A program made the position numbers and the translations under genes. From NCBI GenBank assembly GCA_947568835.1, contig OX387604.1, positions 6,665,860-6,729,859 on the forward strand: DNA of 64,000 nt. The letters are read 5' to 3'. How positions within the stretch are numbered: the first letter of the stretch is position 1; each line of letters starts with the position of its first letter. The stretch is from Protonemura montana (Eukaryota; Arthropoda; Insecta; Plecoptera; Nemouridae). Shown piece by piece: positions 46,677 through 60,138 of the stretch. The notes below the pieces were generated by a model. It ran no database searches. It was not told the origin of the DNA and saw nothing but the letters and a program-made list of their open reading frames with translations.

Positions 46677-49655
46677 CTGACGCCGTTGTTTATCGTCGCC
46701 TACATGTTTTCACGGACACAGTAAGATGCATGTGCTTGTGGTGAAATGTCTTAACTTTCGACTCACAAATCATCAAAATCAACAAAACCAACCCACACAA
46801 TTTTTGGATCGACACCAAAAAAAGTTTTTGTGATACTAGGTCAACTAGCGGCTCGCTAGTCACAATTGGCGGGTGATATTACAAGCACGAGGCGAATATT
46901 TTAAGCTACGGCGGCAAAATAAGTTTAACAAAAGGAGTTGGCATGTGACTATTGCCTATTGCCTACTACCTACTGGCTGTATCGTGAAGCCAGGGTAGCA
47001 CGTCTCAGCCTCGAATCGATCACGATCAGATCGAGAAACATTGCCGATGCTGATGCCGACGCCGTGCTCGACAGGCACAGACCGCCGTTGCTTCAATACT
47101 TATACACAATAGACACCTTTTTCCGGAAAAGAAGCGATTCTTTACCGAAACACTCGATTGAATAAAGCAGGAAAAATCAATCGATGCTTTGCCTAGAAGA
47201 GTGGTTGAAACACACGCAAAAATACGGTTGACAAAACGATAAACGAAGATAAAAAATTCATGAAAATTGTTTCCCTTGCCAGTGAAGATCGAAGTCGTAA
47301 AACGATAACGATAGCCTCGAAGTCGTAATGAAAATTTCCTGGGATTAGGGAGTAAGCCGTTCATTCAGAACACCTTTGAAGGCGCGCTCCCAAGCGATTG
47401 CACGGGATGAGCGAAATTTAAACAACAATTACACACATGCACGCTTAAGTGCCTCTGTCCACCATTCACTGGTAATAAAAGAGAATACCAGACGAGAATT
47501 TTGGCGAACTGGCAATAGAAGTAATGCTTATAATTATCGTATATCCACCGATGGATTATGAGTTTAGAACGTTACATGCAGTGTGACGTTACCACCAAAA
47601 TTAGTCTCACCGCACTAGTCGCTTTTTACACTAGGAATGGGGCTCGTTTTTTTCACGCCGAATGAAAAGCAGAAGCGTCGTAGTTGTTTCATTTATTTGT
47701 GTATGCTTCTGCTACAGGGTCCATGTTAATGTGTACCATAACAGTAGCACCATAGCACCATAGTGAGCTGATGCGGGTGCCGTATAGACATGTATATCAC
47801 CATATAGCTCCTCACAGACTTCGGCATAATGGAGCACTCTAGGAGTCTTGACGTAGCCAACAAATAACAATAATAATATTCGAGTCGAACCATTCACAGT
47901 GTATCTACAATCGCTAAGTGAACTTCGTTGTAATTGAACAACTTTATTCTGTTTTCTATTATGACACGTTTCACAAAGATGTCGGGAAAGAAGCATCCAC
48001 AGATCGGTCGCAAGGTCCAGCCCAGCTGCATTTGTTTACGCGGGAAGTTTTTCTTGGATGCGTGCCGAAAAAGTTGGCTAAATAAATGCACGGAACACAA
48101 TTAAGTTAATAAATCTAGTATTTGAGGGAAATATTTAAGATAGTTCTGAGCGGCAATATGCAGGGTTGGATAAAGAACACTTGCTAATGACACTGCCGTT
48201 TTATTTGAAAAATCCGCAAAGAATAATTGTACCCGTATAGGTATTGAACGCTCTTTTTCTTATTGGAAGATTCAACAATTAAGGAGAAAACGTTCAGGCA
48301 TCAAGAGCGCTGTACAAAGTTACCCTGTACCCTATAGTATGGATAATTTATTGACAGTCATTCAGGGGCATTGTAAGGTCTACCGTAATTTGATTAACTT
48401 CGTCAACCAGCTAGCTTATTAAAACGCTATTGTTGTCGCTAAATTGAAAAACCAAAATGGCTGACATACATCTATAAAAACAAATAAAAACAACAATAAA
48501 TAATTGATTCAATTCACGTGCGCGCATTTTTCACTCATCTGTCTTGTGTGAATAAAAAACTGACAATGTTTTGCCTCCAGTTCCTTTAAGACCAAGAACG
48601 AAATTGCTGCGATTCGGAATCAATTTAGTAGTTTATAGAAACGGGATTGTAATATTAGTCAAAATTCAAGGACCGATTTGGAAATTTATAAAACGAGCGC
48701 ATTTAATTGTCCACTCGTTGGTAAAAGAGAAGTATATCTATTTCAAATCGACTGCATTCGCAATTCCGGTCACAACCTGAACGCGCTACCACGATCCCAA
48801 TGCCAACCAAGCGCTACAAGTGATCGCATTTCCATTTCCAATCGGAGAAATATTTTAATTAGATTATCGAGCTGGCTATTAAGTCTTTAGATTTGCTTTA
48901 GCTTTGCTGTAAGCTCGGCAAGATCCAATTCGAAAAGCAAGACTCTTGATTAGAAGCAATATTCATCGAAGAAGAAGTATTTTTATCGAAGACTACCCTG
49001 CCGGTCAAAGAGTTGGCTGTGACAGTAACACTGGTTGAAAAACGGTGACTACCAACGCCTGGAGTGAAGACACCATCGCATCATCCGCAAGAAACCAGCC
49101 CAGTGCAACATTGCTCATTAAGCACGACCAACGACCAAGAAATAGCGTCAAGTACGACAAGAAAGCCTTCACGACTTGTTTCATTGTATAAGTATATAAT
49201 TTGATAATCATAAACAGTTATTCTTTCATGTTTCGAATTATTTGCAGTCATATGACAATGAAGGCCGGCGAATGCATTCCATGTACGGGGAGCTAGCAAT
49301 GGCTGGTGCACCATCCACGATACATACAGTTTGCACGGATGGGCATAGTATGAGCGCTGGTGCAGTTGCATTCTCGGTGATGTTGAATTGCAGTCAGCAG
49401 TCAGCAGTCAGCCAGAGCCGGCTACATGTTATGGAAGACGAGACTATGCTGCTGTGTGCACATGCATTGCTGAGAATACCAACTATTTCACTCGCGCTTT
49501 CATGACAGAGGAAAAACTTCCCACAAATGGCTATTTATACGATTGTGCTCGTGTCTCTCTCCCGCATCCTTCATTCTCCGGATTCTGATGGTTTCTTACG
49601 CTGTTTCTAATTGAAAGGAACAATTGTCTAGTGGATTTGGCGCAATGCAGTTAAA
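46677..49655. other. Non-coding interval
   Basis: Contains a weak GC island (about 47042-47068). At 49025-49200 (minus) a hydrophobic open stretch has a GRWSCLMSN motif with faint similarity to transporters, without splice signals. No gene is called. Confidence 0.5.
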
Positions 49656-49917
49656 GAATCTTGGTGGAGGATTTGGTACTGAGCTAAGATCAGGTGATGC
49701 AGCTTGAGGATCTGGTGGAGGTTTTGGTGGCACGGAAAGGTCAGGGGATGCAATTTGATAATATTTGCGGAGGTTTTGGTGTCGAGCGAAGATCAGGAGA
49801 TACAACTAGGAATTCTTTGTGGAGGTTTTGGTGCCAAGCAAAGATCATGTGATGAAACTTGAGGATCTTAGTGGAGGTTTTGGTGGCACGGAAAGGTCAG
49901 GGGATGCAATTTGTCAT
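49656..49917 (+). repeat. 52-bp minisatellite, five copies
   Basis: The anchor GGAGGTTTTGG (first copy GGAGGATTTGG) recurs at 49666, 49717, 49769, 49821 and 49873, a 51-52-bp period. Each unit also has a GAAAGGTCAGG/AAGATCAGG segment. Copies 2 and 5 are nearly identical over GGTGGCACGGAAAGGTCAGG, whereas copies 3 and 4 form another subtype. The period is not a multiple of three. Confidence 0.93.
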
Positions 49918-51473
49918 TGTAAGTGTGTGTATTGGACGACGACGCATGTCGCGACCGAAATACGGAGAATATTTCCAACGTTTATCGAAGTGAATTTATC
50001 ATTATCACACTAATGAAGTAACGGTATTGCAATAAAACGCTGCCTACCTGTTATACCTATCAAGTACCCATTACGCATTTATAAAACGTTAAAATTAGAA
50101 GCATTCGCATGAAAAATATACGCGTATTCCAACAGGTTTTCAGATTCAGCTATTTCACCACGCCCATACTAACATTCTTGACATATTTATTAATTTTTTT
50201 AATTTATGAAAACGACAATAAATATTCTTAAAGACATGTCCGCTTAAGAGAGAGACAGAGATGGGTAAGAAAAAGTGGCAATTAAAAGATTGTTTGGTGA
50301 AGTCTTCGAATTGGTTTGGTCAAAATGCTAGTCGAGTGTAGCGAATGAGAAGATTGTGAATTGTGATGTCAATCCAATCTCACGTGAGCTTGGAAATCAA
50401 GCTCCATTGACATTCATTCATCTCGAAGAAGTCGGAGGAATCATCTCGGAGGAATCTTGTACTTTGACTTCAGCCCCTACGAGGCGCCAATCGCATTTAT
50501 TGCGCAAAAGATCCTGCTGGTAATGAAACACCGGCGACAGGTGGAGTTCGGGGTTTGAGTCCCCGGCTGGGCACCAATTTCTTAAGGTTTGTTATAATAA
50601 AACACTCTGCCTTTTGGAAGCATTTGCAATTTAAATCAAATGTCACAGCAAATTCAACTCATTCATGAAAATTGTATCTGCCGAAACTCTTTTGGATGTG
50701 ACAGATTTCAAACGTGGCAATATATTGGCAATACGCACAAGTCAAATTAGTTTGTTCCAAAAACTGTTTCCACCAAATTTCCATTTTAACCCCTAAAATC
50801 ACACCAAATCACTGCCACGTAAATCGTAAGCCCGCTGTTGTCATCTTACCAACAACATCACGGTTAGGATGTAAGTATTATCAGCACTAAAAACCTTCAG
50901 AAAAATAGCCGTGCAACCCGCCATCTCGTGTTCATATTCCTAGGCGGCTGTGTGTACTGACATTTTTACTGTTAGCTATCCTGAAAATACAGTGGCACTT
51001 CATTACTAAAAAAATTAAATTCAGTTCAAAAACTCCACAGCTTTCGTCAGAAAAGCCGTGTTTTCAATTTGTAAAAGAAATAATTTCTTGAAAGCTTGGT
51101 AAGCACTGCGAAAATGTCGTCGGGTTACGATATGCCGGCGAGTCCACAGACCTAGTCCTTCTCTTTCACCGTCTCATCCGTCGGTGACCGGGCACATCTA
51201 GCCATCCAGTAGCGAACCAAGCTACCAACCAGCACGCAAATCGTAAAATGCTACTTTAGCTCACAAAAAAATAACTAATTATAATTCGAACCATACACAA
51301 AAAAAATACAGACGATAACTTAATGTTATGATCCTTATAAACGAATAAACAATACGAAAGCCGCTTTTATTAGATCTGTGAAATATTTTTGAAATATAAA
51401 ACCTCGTCATAAACTACCTTGAAGGGTTTATAGTAATTTATTTAGGATTTGATTACAGTGTTAATTTTCTTAT
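49918..51473. other. Non-coding interval
   Basis: AT-rich unique DNA. The only notable element is the tRNA-like 3' half at 50549-50576. Confidence 0.6.
50549..50576 (+). repeat. tRNA-like 3' half with encoded CCA (retro-tRNA, SINE or primer-binding-site relic)
   Basis: A perfect 5-bp T-stem CGGGG/CCCCG encloses the 7-base loop TTTGAGT. It is followed with exact tRNA spacing by a 7-base acceptor strand GCTGGGC, discriminator A and CCA. GGTTTGAGTCC matches the B box at 10 of 11 positions. No matching 5' half (GCCCAGC, D arm, anticodon arm) lies at the right distance upstream, so it is not a tRNA gene. Animal nuclear tRNA genes do not encode CCA, so a reverse-transcribed tRNA fragment is favoured. 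The reverse complement starts TGGTGCCCAGC, as an LTR-element primer-binding site would, but no LTR was recognised. Confidence 0.45.
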
Positions 51474-51736
51474 ATGAGTTTAAAAATGAAGTCATCTGAT
51501 CCAGTTCAGAAAGAGATAGAAAGTGAATTGCAATTGCTACATGCGATACTACTCAATAGAATAAAACTCCGTAACCGTACGCAATCGTTGAAATATGAGT
51601 TTGATGTGTCTGATTTAGACTCATCTGATTTAGAAGACGCATCTAATCCAGTACTTATTCTCACACAACATCGAGTGATCTTGATACTTTTCCACCACTG
51701 GGTCTCAATTCTATCAATTATTTTCCAGTGAAATAA
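51474..51736 (+). pseudogene. Frameshifted Ser-rich small open frame, unrecognised
   Basis: ATG at 51474 opens a hydrophilic protein: SSDPVQKEIESELQLLHAIL, a basic patch (IKLRNRTQS) and an acidic Ser/Asp stretch (SDLDSSDLEDASN). In that frame the text then turns hydrophobic and stops at 51729-51731. In the next register, open from 51647, a Ser/Thr-rich segment continues with SSDLDTFPPLG and ends at TAA 51734-51736. The shared SSDL style suggests one protein broken by a single-base deletion near 51649. Another small frame (51766-51894, 42 codons) follows. It could be a decayed gene, a sequencing error in a real exon, or coincidence. No family is recognised. Confidence 0.3.
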
Positions 51737-54700
51737 GATGACATAAGGTTAGATGAGAAGCCAAAATGTTTCCCATCTTTAACATTAAGAAAATTGACGA
51801 TCTCATCATATTAAATCTCACTACAAAAGGTTGCAAAATAAGGGTGAGAGTTTATGAAATTCGACTGTCCAATGCTCTAAGGCAGTTGTGCTAAGGCACC
51901 TGATATATAGCACCTAACACTGTCTGATTTCATGCGCATTCTGACCGTTGATGGCCGAGACAAGGCAGCCGCAAGGACCATGGTCCTTTGCATGGTCAAT
52001 TGGGTGCAACTACACACTTCCGTAACAACATGTTATAATCTCCCAGACGCAAAGGGGTACATGACAGTCATGCACATTCGCACCCCTCAACCCTTTCCCA
52101 CCCCGTAACGCATACACACACATGTACGGACTCGGTACCATTATCGTTCCTTAGTTCAATGTAGATCAGGCGGATATTGTATTTCAAAACATTCAAATAT
52201 GTACTAAATCAACTGAATTTATTATATATGTCCGGTATTTTACAATAAATAAACAAAGTCGTTAAGTCCTAACCATCATCTCAAAAGTGTCTTTACGATG
52301 AGAAAAGCAGGTGGTGTGAGTAAAAAGATTACGTGAAAATGGCATCATTTGGAAAGACGAGAGCGAGATTTTTATAGACGATTGTTTTTCTCCCTAAGCT
52401 TTGGTCATCCTGAGAAAAATGCATTAATCTTTCTTCTGTTTCGCCGCTCGGTCGAAAGATGAGGGCGCCTCCTCGCTAAGGGAAGCGCTGGGATCCACCG
52501 ATGGGATCCTTAAGGGAACACCACACCGACAAGGCGGCTGGAAAACACTGGATTCGTCTGCGAGAATGGTGTGGACGGGTGAAGGGAAGGGATTTCTGCT
52601 CTTTTGTATCTCTCGTGTCGCCAATAAATAGATCACTTTAGCCAAGTGCTACACACAATCCCAAGATATCTTCTCAAGAAATCGCAGACATGTCTCTCTG
52701 GCTCCCGAACCCAGAATCCCGAATGCCTAGTCCTGAATCCCGATACATAAACACCCTCGTGAGCAAAGCCGACCGTAAAAAGCCAACACCAATAAAATGT
52801 CAGGCTAATCACATTGCAGCATGGCTTTAATAAATAAGTGAGAGATGACTGAAATTCTCCCCTAATTTAGGGGACCTGGACAAGATATAATAGCATGTAC
52901 AATGACATTATAAATGTTTGAAAGTGAAATAATGAAATATCCCAAATTATCATCTACATTATTTTATGAAATAAAAACACTTATATAATATAAACATATC
53001 AAATTGATTGACAAACATTAAAACAGCTCCAATGCAGTGTACTCTATTGATATTTTTGATACACCCTATTGCATTGTCGCACGCGGACCGGTCGGACCCC
53101 TTTGGCTTGAGCGTGTACACTGGAGTGCACCTTTTGCTCTGATACGCGTTATCAGGTGATCCCTTAGTGGGTAAGATGCAAGCATTTTGGCGATTCGTCA
53201 CCTAGCAATCCTGAAGGCAATTAGAGAACGCCACAAATGAGGGAACTTCCTAATCATGGCTATTAGAAATGGCTGAAGAGAGGGATATCTATATCTGCCA
53301 ACTGTTTAATAAGCGTACAACCACACTTTTAATGTTCCTTCAATGACAACGCGGTGTCAGATTTAACTAATTTAATTGCAAAAAATGCAAGGATACTATA
53401 TCAATCAATTTGTCGACATGGCCTTAATAAACAATAAAAAAAACGAAATGAATAAATTTGTACACCACGGCAATTACCGAAAACTATTTCGTGGCTATTG
53501 CTACCGTCAAAGGACACGACCGCCTCGCTCGCTAAACATCTTCGACAGCTTCAGGAATTTTTACCAGAGTCATCTGGACTACACGTGGAATTGAATGGGT
53601 TCGTAAAGATTCACGACTTTTCGAAAAAAAAAAGTACATCAACCACAACTATTAACACACAGTTTAAAATATTCGCAGTTAAATGTGTATTATCTTAAAT
53701 CCAAACAGCCATTATTATGAAAATTATATGAGTGATGTCAAATTGACTGACCTACCTTTGATCACAGCAAATACTTCCAAATAAGATAAAAACTCAATCA
53801 CTTATTCACAAATCAGCACGTGTGCTTTTAGATACGTCACGTGTAACGCGAGAGAAGCGACGCTTCACATTCAAGCTATGGCAAGCGACGCCGTCAAAAA
53901 CAGGCCCACGTGAGCCCGTTGAATAGCTATGGACCAAACTTCATGAGAGCATGTATATTTCCCCTAGTTCTCTCCTCCATTCGTGCCGCCCTACCCCCGC
54001 CCAACAAACTTGCTGTCATCTATCGCTATCTCCTTCGCGCCCCCAGTCGCTTGTAATCTACGATATGTTTGCCTCTTTGTTAGATGCATGCAGGTCCATA
54101 CGCAGTACGCATACTCCCTTAGTCTTATTTCATCTTAGTAGCGTGAGCAAACGACGCGCAGCGCGGAACGCGCAACGCGACTCGCAACACGCGAAAGTAC
54201 ATCGCGAACAATTAGGAAGATATTTAGATGCAAGTATATTTTCGATAATTGCTAACTGATGGTGGGAGAAAAAAAAGGGTGCCAATAATGCTAAACATTC
54301 TACTAGCTGGTTTTCAAATGATGCAGCCAAAGTTAACCCTCTAGCTTAAAGTGAAATCTTCTCATTGGGACATAATTCGGATAGATACCTAATCGACTGA
54401 TCGACACTGGAGAATGGGTGCAAATCGTGTTGCTCAAAGGTTTTTGATGTTTTCATATGTGTCTTCAAAATAAAAAAAAGGTATCCTAGGTCTGTTGGTG
54501 GGTCAACTGGTTTAGGAGGGAAATGCTCTGAAAGTAGCGGTTATGAAGTCACCCATCCTAAAGCCCCAGGCCACTTTCGAATTATACCGGTAACAAATAA
54601 CAAAATGAAACACCTTGTACAGATTGTACAAGGTACAGCTCGTCGCAACATGCCCGCTAAATGTACTTAATTTTTATGAGGGTTCTTTTCGGTTGAAATT

Positions 54701-55255
54701 TTCTGGGAGTTTCCACAGAGTTTCCTCGGAGGCTGACCTGTTGTGGTTAACATGACACCAGGAAATATATCGACACTTATATGACAGAAACTACCGACCG
54801 ATACCGTCGACAAAAACATGCAGCCAAGAGAGAAAAAAACCAAGCAAGAAAGAAAAAATAATATTGTGCCATTAAAAAGATCACTTAAAAATTAGCATTC
54901 TTAACAAGCTGTTGTGTCAATGCATACAATTATACAATTAATAATCACATATTAAAAGCTAGTCAGTTGTCATGCTAACAAAAGGTAGTTTACTGACGCA
55001 ACCAATTTTATACGTAGGTACATAATAAATCAATTCATCACACAGCATATACGAAACACCATACGTCAGAAGCAAGCACAAACAAAAAATTGTCGTTCTT
55101 ATTTACACTTCATATGACACATTATTCATTTTTTCTTCGAAAGTCTAGTGGAAAGCGCTCTTCTTACGGTTTTAGCTCATAAAGCATGGCCAGCAGTTCC
55201 CTAATAAGACAAAGAATAATATTGCAAGCGAGGGGAGGGTGAGAGCGCGGCAGGC
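51737..55255. other. Non-coding interval
   Basis: AT-rich unique DNA with no supported exon. The frame at 53951-54259 (102 codons) has no recognisable domain or splice boundary. Confidence 0.6.
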
Positions 55256-55313
55256 CGTCGGCATCGTTGTCGGCGTCGGCGTCGGCGTCGGTGGTGGCAG
55301 CGTCGACGGCGTC
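55256..55313. repeat. GGCGTC-type GC island
   Basis: GTCGGCATCGTTGTCGGCGTC, then repeated GGCGTC, then CGTCGACGGCGTC. The Ser/Ala frame it opens continues about 50 codons past the island but has no other support. Confidence 0.85.
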
Positions 55314-58300
55314 TAGATACCAACCAGTCTGTCCCCAGCGTCGGAAGCAAAAACACGTGATTTCTCAGTCCCTGTCCGACCTATTTTCCCCGCTCACGCA
55401 AAATGCTACAGATGACTATTCGCCAAGCTTCCCGCATCATATTTTTACTATGTTTTAGTTTCCGCTAAGATACAAAGAGCCCACTTTTCATTCCAATCGA
55501 ATTCAGATCGTCTTTATAGAGCTATTTACCATAATAATTGAAAATATAAATAGGAGAAAGAAGAAAAAGTATTTGTTTGTTTTGCTTTAAAATAATAAAG
55601 CTTTTTATAAGATTTTAACTACTATGATATGTCATCTTACATTGTAATTTATTTCTTTTAATAGAGCTTGCATGTACAAGTTTTCCAAATCTTAAACCAA
55701 AATGCAACTAACCAAATACAAAAACCGAATTATTTTTATTTTATTTTTAAGTTGACGAAGCATAACATGTAACACTGTATACTGCGAATACATTCTTATT
55801 ATTGTTATTATTAAAATGCGCTTGGTCAATGGGCACGGTGCGTAACCACAGACCCGAGCAGTAACGCAAAGGAATAATTGAAGCTCAAAGAATGTTTAAA
55901 GCAAGCTTGTCTTTCACCGAAATACATCGAGCAAACGTTCATTGAAACTTACACAATTTGTGAAAAATTTGCAAAAAAATAATAGTCCTGAGTCGAGAGG
56001 AGCATGCTCAAAGCAACTAAGTGAAGCAGGTAGAAGTGAATTATCACCGAATATGAATGGAAACCCGCTGTTTATTAACTAGCTGTTGCTATTGAAAATC
56101 ACGTTGTTTCCATAATGTGTGCCTTGTTGTAGTAACAGGGGGCTCGCACGACTTACAGGCAACGAACAACACGGCCCATGGGACAGGCTCTGGTTGAAAT
56201 GCATACGTGAGGCTCTTTATCTTCACCACTCTTTGATGGTGAGCTTTGCCAAGTGGCAGGCCTGAGAATTGCTGTGACCGTGGGTTCCAAGCAAATCGAG
56301 CTGTTTGACCGCTGAATTATAGGAGTAGATATTATGTATTAGCAGCACGATATTCCAAGCACATATTCTACACATTATACATTTCTTCTTAAAAATATCA
56401 ATCTCTTTATGAAAATATTTCATGCAACAATAGCGTAAATTCCTTTTGGTGTATTTGTGGTCACTTCCTGATTATTCGCTTAAATTTGGTTTTGTCCAAG
56501 AACCTATGATATCAGCATCTAAAAAAGTGACGAAAATCTCAAGACAAAGACTAATTAAATCTATTACATTCGAAGGCTGCATTTTTGAAGACATAATTTA
56601 CTGTAAAAAAAAATCGAATCGACAAAATTAGCCCATGTGAGAAAAGTCGCGAGATGATGTGAAAGATCGTGACGCGTGAGATGTCAAGAGTATCTGCGCC
56701 GATCCTACGCCTCTTGCAAGACGTTTTACATTCGGATGTATTTGTCAGCGCGACATTTACATGACCGGCCATTTGTATCAACTTAACATGACTAATAACT
56801 TCAAAGACCTAGACGTCTCTTTTGGCTATCCTGCGTTATGACTAGGTTGAATTTCAAGGATCTTTGCATGAATATAGTTATTTATTTTCTTGTGCTCTAC
56901 ACACTCCTTTCCTGTGAACAAGGTAAGACTTTGACAGGACCGTGGAAAGCGGGAAATTCAACCGGGTAAAATCATGACATAGACCGTCAACAACCAGTCT
57001 TGACATTCGTCCGTGTTTTTCCGAAAAAAGAGAGCAGACGTTCGTGATCTGATATTTTCTCCGCCGTTCATTTTCAATACTTTACTTCGATCTAACTGAA
57101 AACGCTCATTATTTACTTTTTACCTTCAATATTTAGAGCGCACGACGTGCCAGGTACGATTCTTTGCACTTGGCACTTGAAATTAATACTTGGTGGTCAC
57201 ACAAAAATATTGCCGTGTACGGGCACGGTACAGATTTCAATGAATGGACCGATCTTGGTGTGGAGTGGCAGGCGAGATGTTGATAGCTAAAGATAGCAGC
57301 TACCTATTCGGGCGTGGATTCGAGCTGAAGATTGAAGACTACAGCAGCAGCAGCAGACACGATGGATCGCAACTAGCTCTTGCCCTGAGGCAAGAAGGGC
57401 GGTACTTGTAAACCTCGTTACGGTTAAATCTGTTTCAGTTCTTGTTCAGAATAGAATTAGCTGCGGTTTAGGGGAACCAATTCGGAATCCTGTCCATTAA
57501 AGCTAGATGCTACTGTAGCTACACCTCTCAAAAAGGGTAACATCAATCAAACGATATTATTCAAATATAATTATTGTGGTTACTTATTATATTATATGCT
57601 AATGACAAATATATAAAGAGATGTGTTCTGGGTGTAGGTACTTTCATTGCCAGAGGTGTAAGTACTGAGTACTCACATGTTTTGAATGCCATTGGAGTGC
57701 TAGGGGCAAGTGGAGGGGCAAGGGCCCCAATGCCGCTATGCCCGAAGAAACCTAGTATTAATTTCGTCCTACACACTAACACACCCAACACAATCGAAAA
57801 CACTCTGACGCTAAATAAGACAGAACTAAATGGATGCACCAGCTAAAGTACACTAAGTGATATGTCTATCTCAGTTTGCAGTCATAGCGGTGCAACCCCT
57901 AGCGATATAAAAGAAACCTTGTCAACTCAGGCGTTGCGATCGCTGGCATTACCAACAATCGGCAATAATTGGTAAAAATAGGACGCGTTTAAATCGATGT
58001 CCGCAGAACAAAAGGATTTGAAGAAGTCCTGATGATGTTGTCGCCAAATGCCACTGCCGACGAAACTTCGACCAACTGTCAACTGCATCACCAAATAAAA
58101 AATGTTATGTTGAAAAAGATCCGTGACCTTTCCTAGTCTTGCCTAATCTTGCCTAAAGTAAACATTTTCGTTTCGTTTTAATTAAAAAATTTCACTTCAG
58201 GCTAATTACATTCATAAGTGAATATTTGTCAAAAACCTGTCATTGCAACTCTGTTTGTAAATTTTAGCAAGCTATTACGTTAAAATATCATAAACTGTTA

Positions 58301-59348
58301 AACCAAATGCAGCTTCAAAGGCAGAAAAAAACAGATGGATCTTTTCCAAGCGGGTTGTAAACACCAACCCATAAGTTGCCGGCAAGCTTGTGGGAGACCA
58401 TGCCATGTATTGGGTGCAGAAATGTTCAACTACGGCCATCCTGCATGACGACCAACCACCAGTCACCGTTTGACGTAATTTGGAAATAGTTTTCTAACTG
58501 GGTTGATACCACTACCCAGCATTCCCCGTCATGTTGTACTCTATCGTGAAGTCATTAACTCTCGATTACTTTCAAAGAAAAGTTATTTTCAACCTAAATG
58601 CATAAGACATCTCCCGATAATGGGACCTTTTCAACCCTTAAAAATTGCAAACGTAATAAAGATTAGAGGGGATCGAAAACAAGAAGTACTTCTCCCGATG
58701 GATTCGTACCACCGACCTCCCTAAAAAAAGCACCCTACGAACGTTTGTGAACCGAGCTCTACTTGTGGTAAAATGACACCTATTTCAATCCACAAGGCTT
58801 AAAACCATTTTTTGGATTAATTATTTTTGTTTCAGAGTTTGGTTTTTTTTTTTTAAATGGTAAAAATGGTAAAAATGGTTCAATATATATATTTTTTATA
58901 TTGAGCATAACTGTTGAATTAACTAGTGGGATACATACTTTCCATTGATACTTTGTAGTCGAAAATATATATTCTAATAACGTTTCACAGCAATTTAAAA
59001 AGTGGTAACATTTATTCCCACTAACTACGAAACGGCTAACTTTGTAAGAGTGTTAGTTTTGATATTTGTAACACCTAGATAAGTCCACATGTGACTAAAT
59101 ATGTTTCCTATTCTTCAGTAAATATTTCAAATTATTAAATAATCTATGTCAATCTATACGACATCTAAACAAGCATTAATGAAATGGTAATAATTACGTA
59201 TGAGGTCTTGGAGGCAACAAGGGGTTGTTGCGAAATAAATATATATCTGTGAAAGTAATTTGAGACAAAAAACAAAAAGACAAACAAACAAAAATCTATG
59301 CGTAAATTTTTCTTTGTGAAGGAGGCATAATATATATTTTATTACTTT
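55314..59348. other. Non-coding interval
   Basis: AT-rich unique DNA. A purine-biased patch with GGGGCAAGTGGAGGGGCAAGGG occurs at about 57700, and a TCAATATA/TATATTGA hairpin at about 58880-58905. No exon is supported; the minus frame at 58275-58466 is protein-like in style but isolated. Confidence 0.55.
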
Positions 59349-59565
<217 letters not shown>

Positions 59566-60008
59566 CAACAATTTAAAATAGTACAATAAAAAAACTTGCC
59601 CCGTTTTCAGTCTCGCACAAAAACTAAGATAAATCAATATTTTATACAAAAATCTTCTAATTATACCAGCGAGAGAATTGTTCCTCTCTTATTCAATGCA
59701 ATACCAGCTGAGCTTCGTCATATTAGTACATTTTCCGATGTAAAATTAAAAACATAAGAAATTCCTAATCGAAAACCTTGCTGTTGATGTCTAATTGTTA
59801 TAGATAAACTGTTTAACAGGAACAATTGGTGTTGAACAATTTTTAATTTCACTTTTATCTGGATTATGGAAATACGCAAATTTAAATTATTTTTGTAAAT
59901 CATTTTGTAAGTTATTGTAGAGCTTTTGTGTTATTATAATTACTATTAGAACGTCTTGGGACAGCTCAAGTCAATCTGGCAAAAAAACTAAGTGTTATAT
60001 TTTAGTAT
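59566..60008. other. AT-rich DNA between repeats
   Basis: No gene or further repeat recognised. Confidence 0.6.
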
Positions 60009-60138
60009 AACTACCCACAGATAGGCCTTTTAGGCCTTGTGGATTTTCATCGTTTTTGTAAACGAATTATGTTGTCATATGAATAATATTAAATAAAATA
60101 AATATATATATATATATATATTATTATTATTATTATTA
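60009..60138 (+). mobile_element. Candidate LINE 3' tail, plus strand
   Basis: TACCCACAGAT, a short divergent block, TTGTGGATTTTC, then AT-rich DNA with AATAAA-like motifs, leading to an (AT)n tract (60101-60121) and (ATT)n (60121-60138). A related block occurs in inverse orientation at about 60930-61025, so this is a dispersed repeat. A trinucleotide tail after AATAAA suggests a non-LTR retrotransposon 3' end. No coding part is present. Confidence 0.35.

Noticed and set aside
49005-49211. Hydrophobic minus-strand frame with GRWSCLMSN, faintly like a major-facilitator transporter end
   Set aside because: No acceptor or donor, similarity limited to a Gly-Arg to Asn spacing, and an overlapping frame is equally open.
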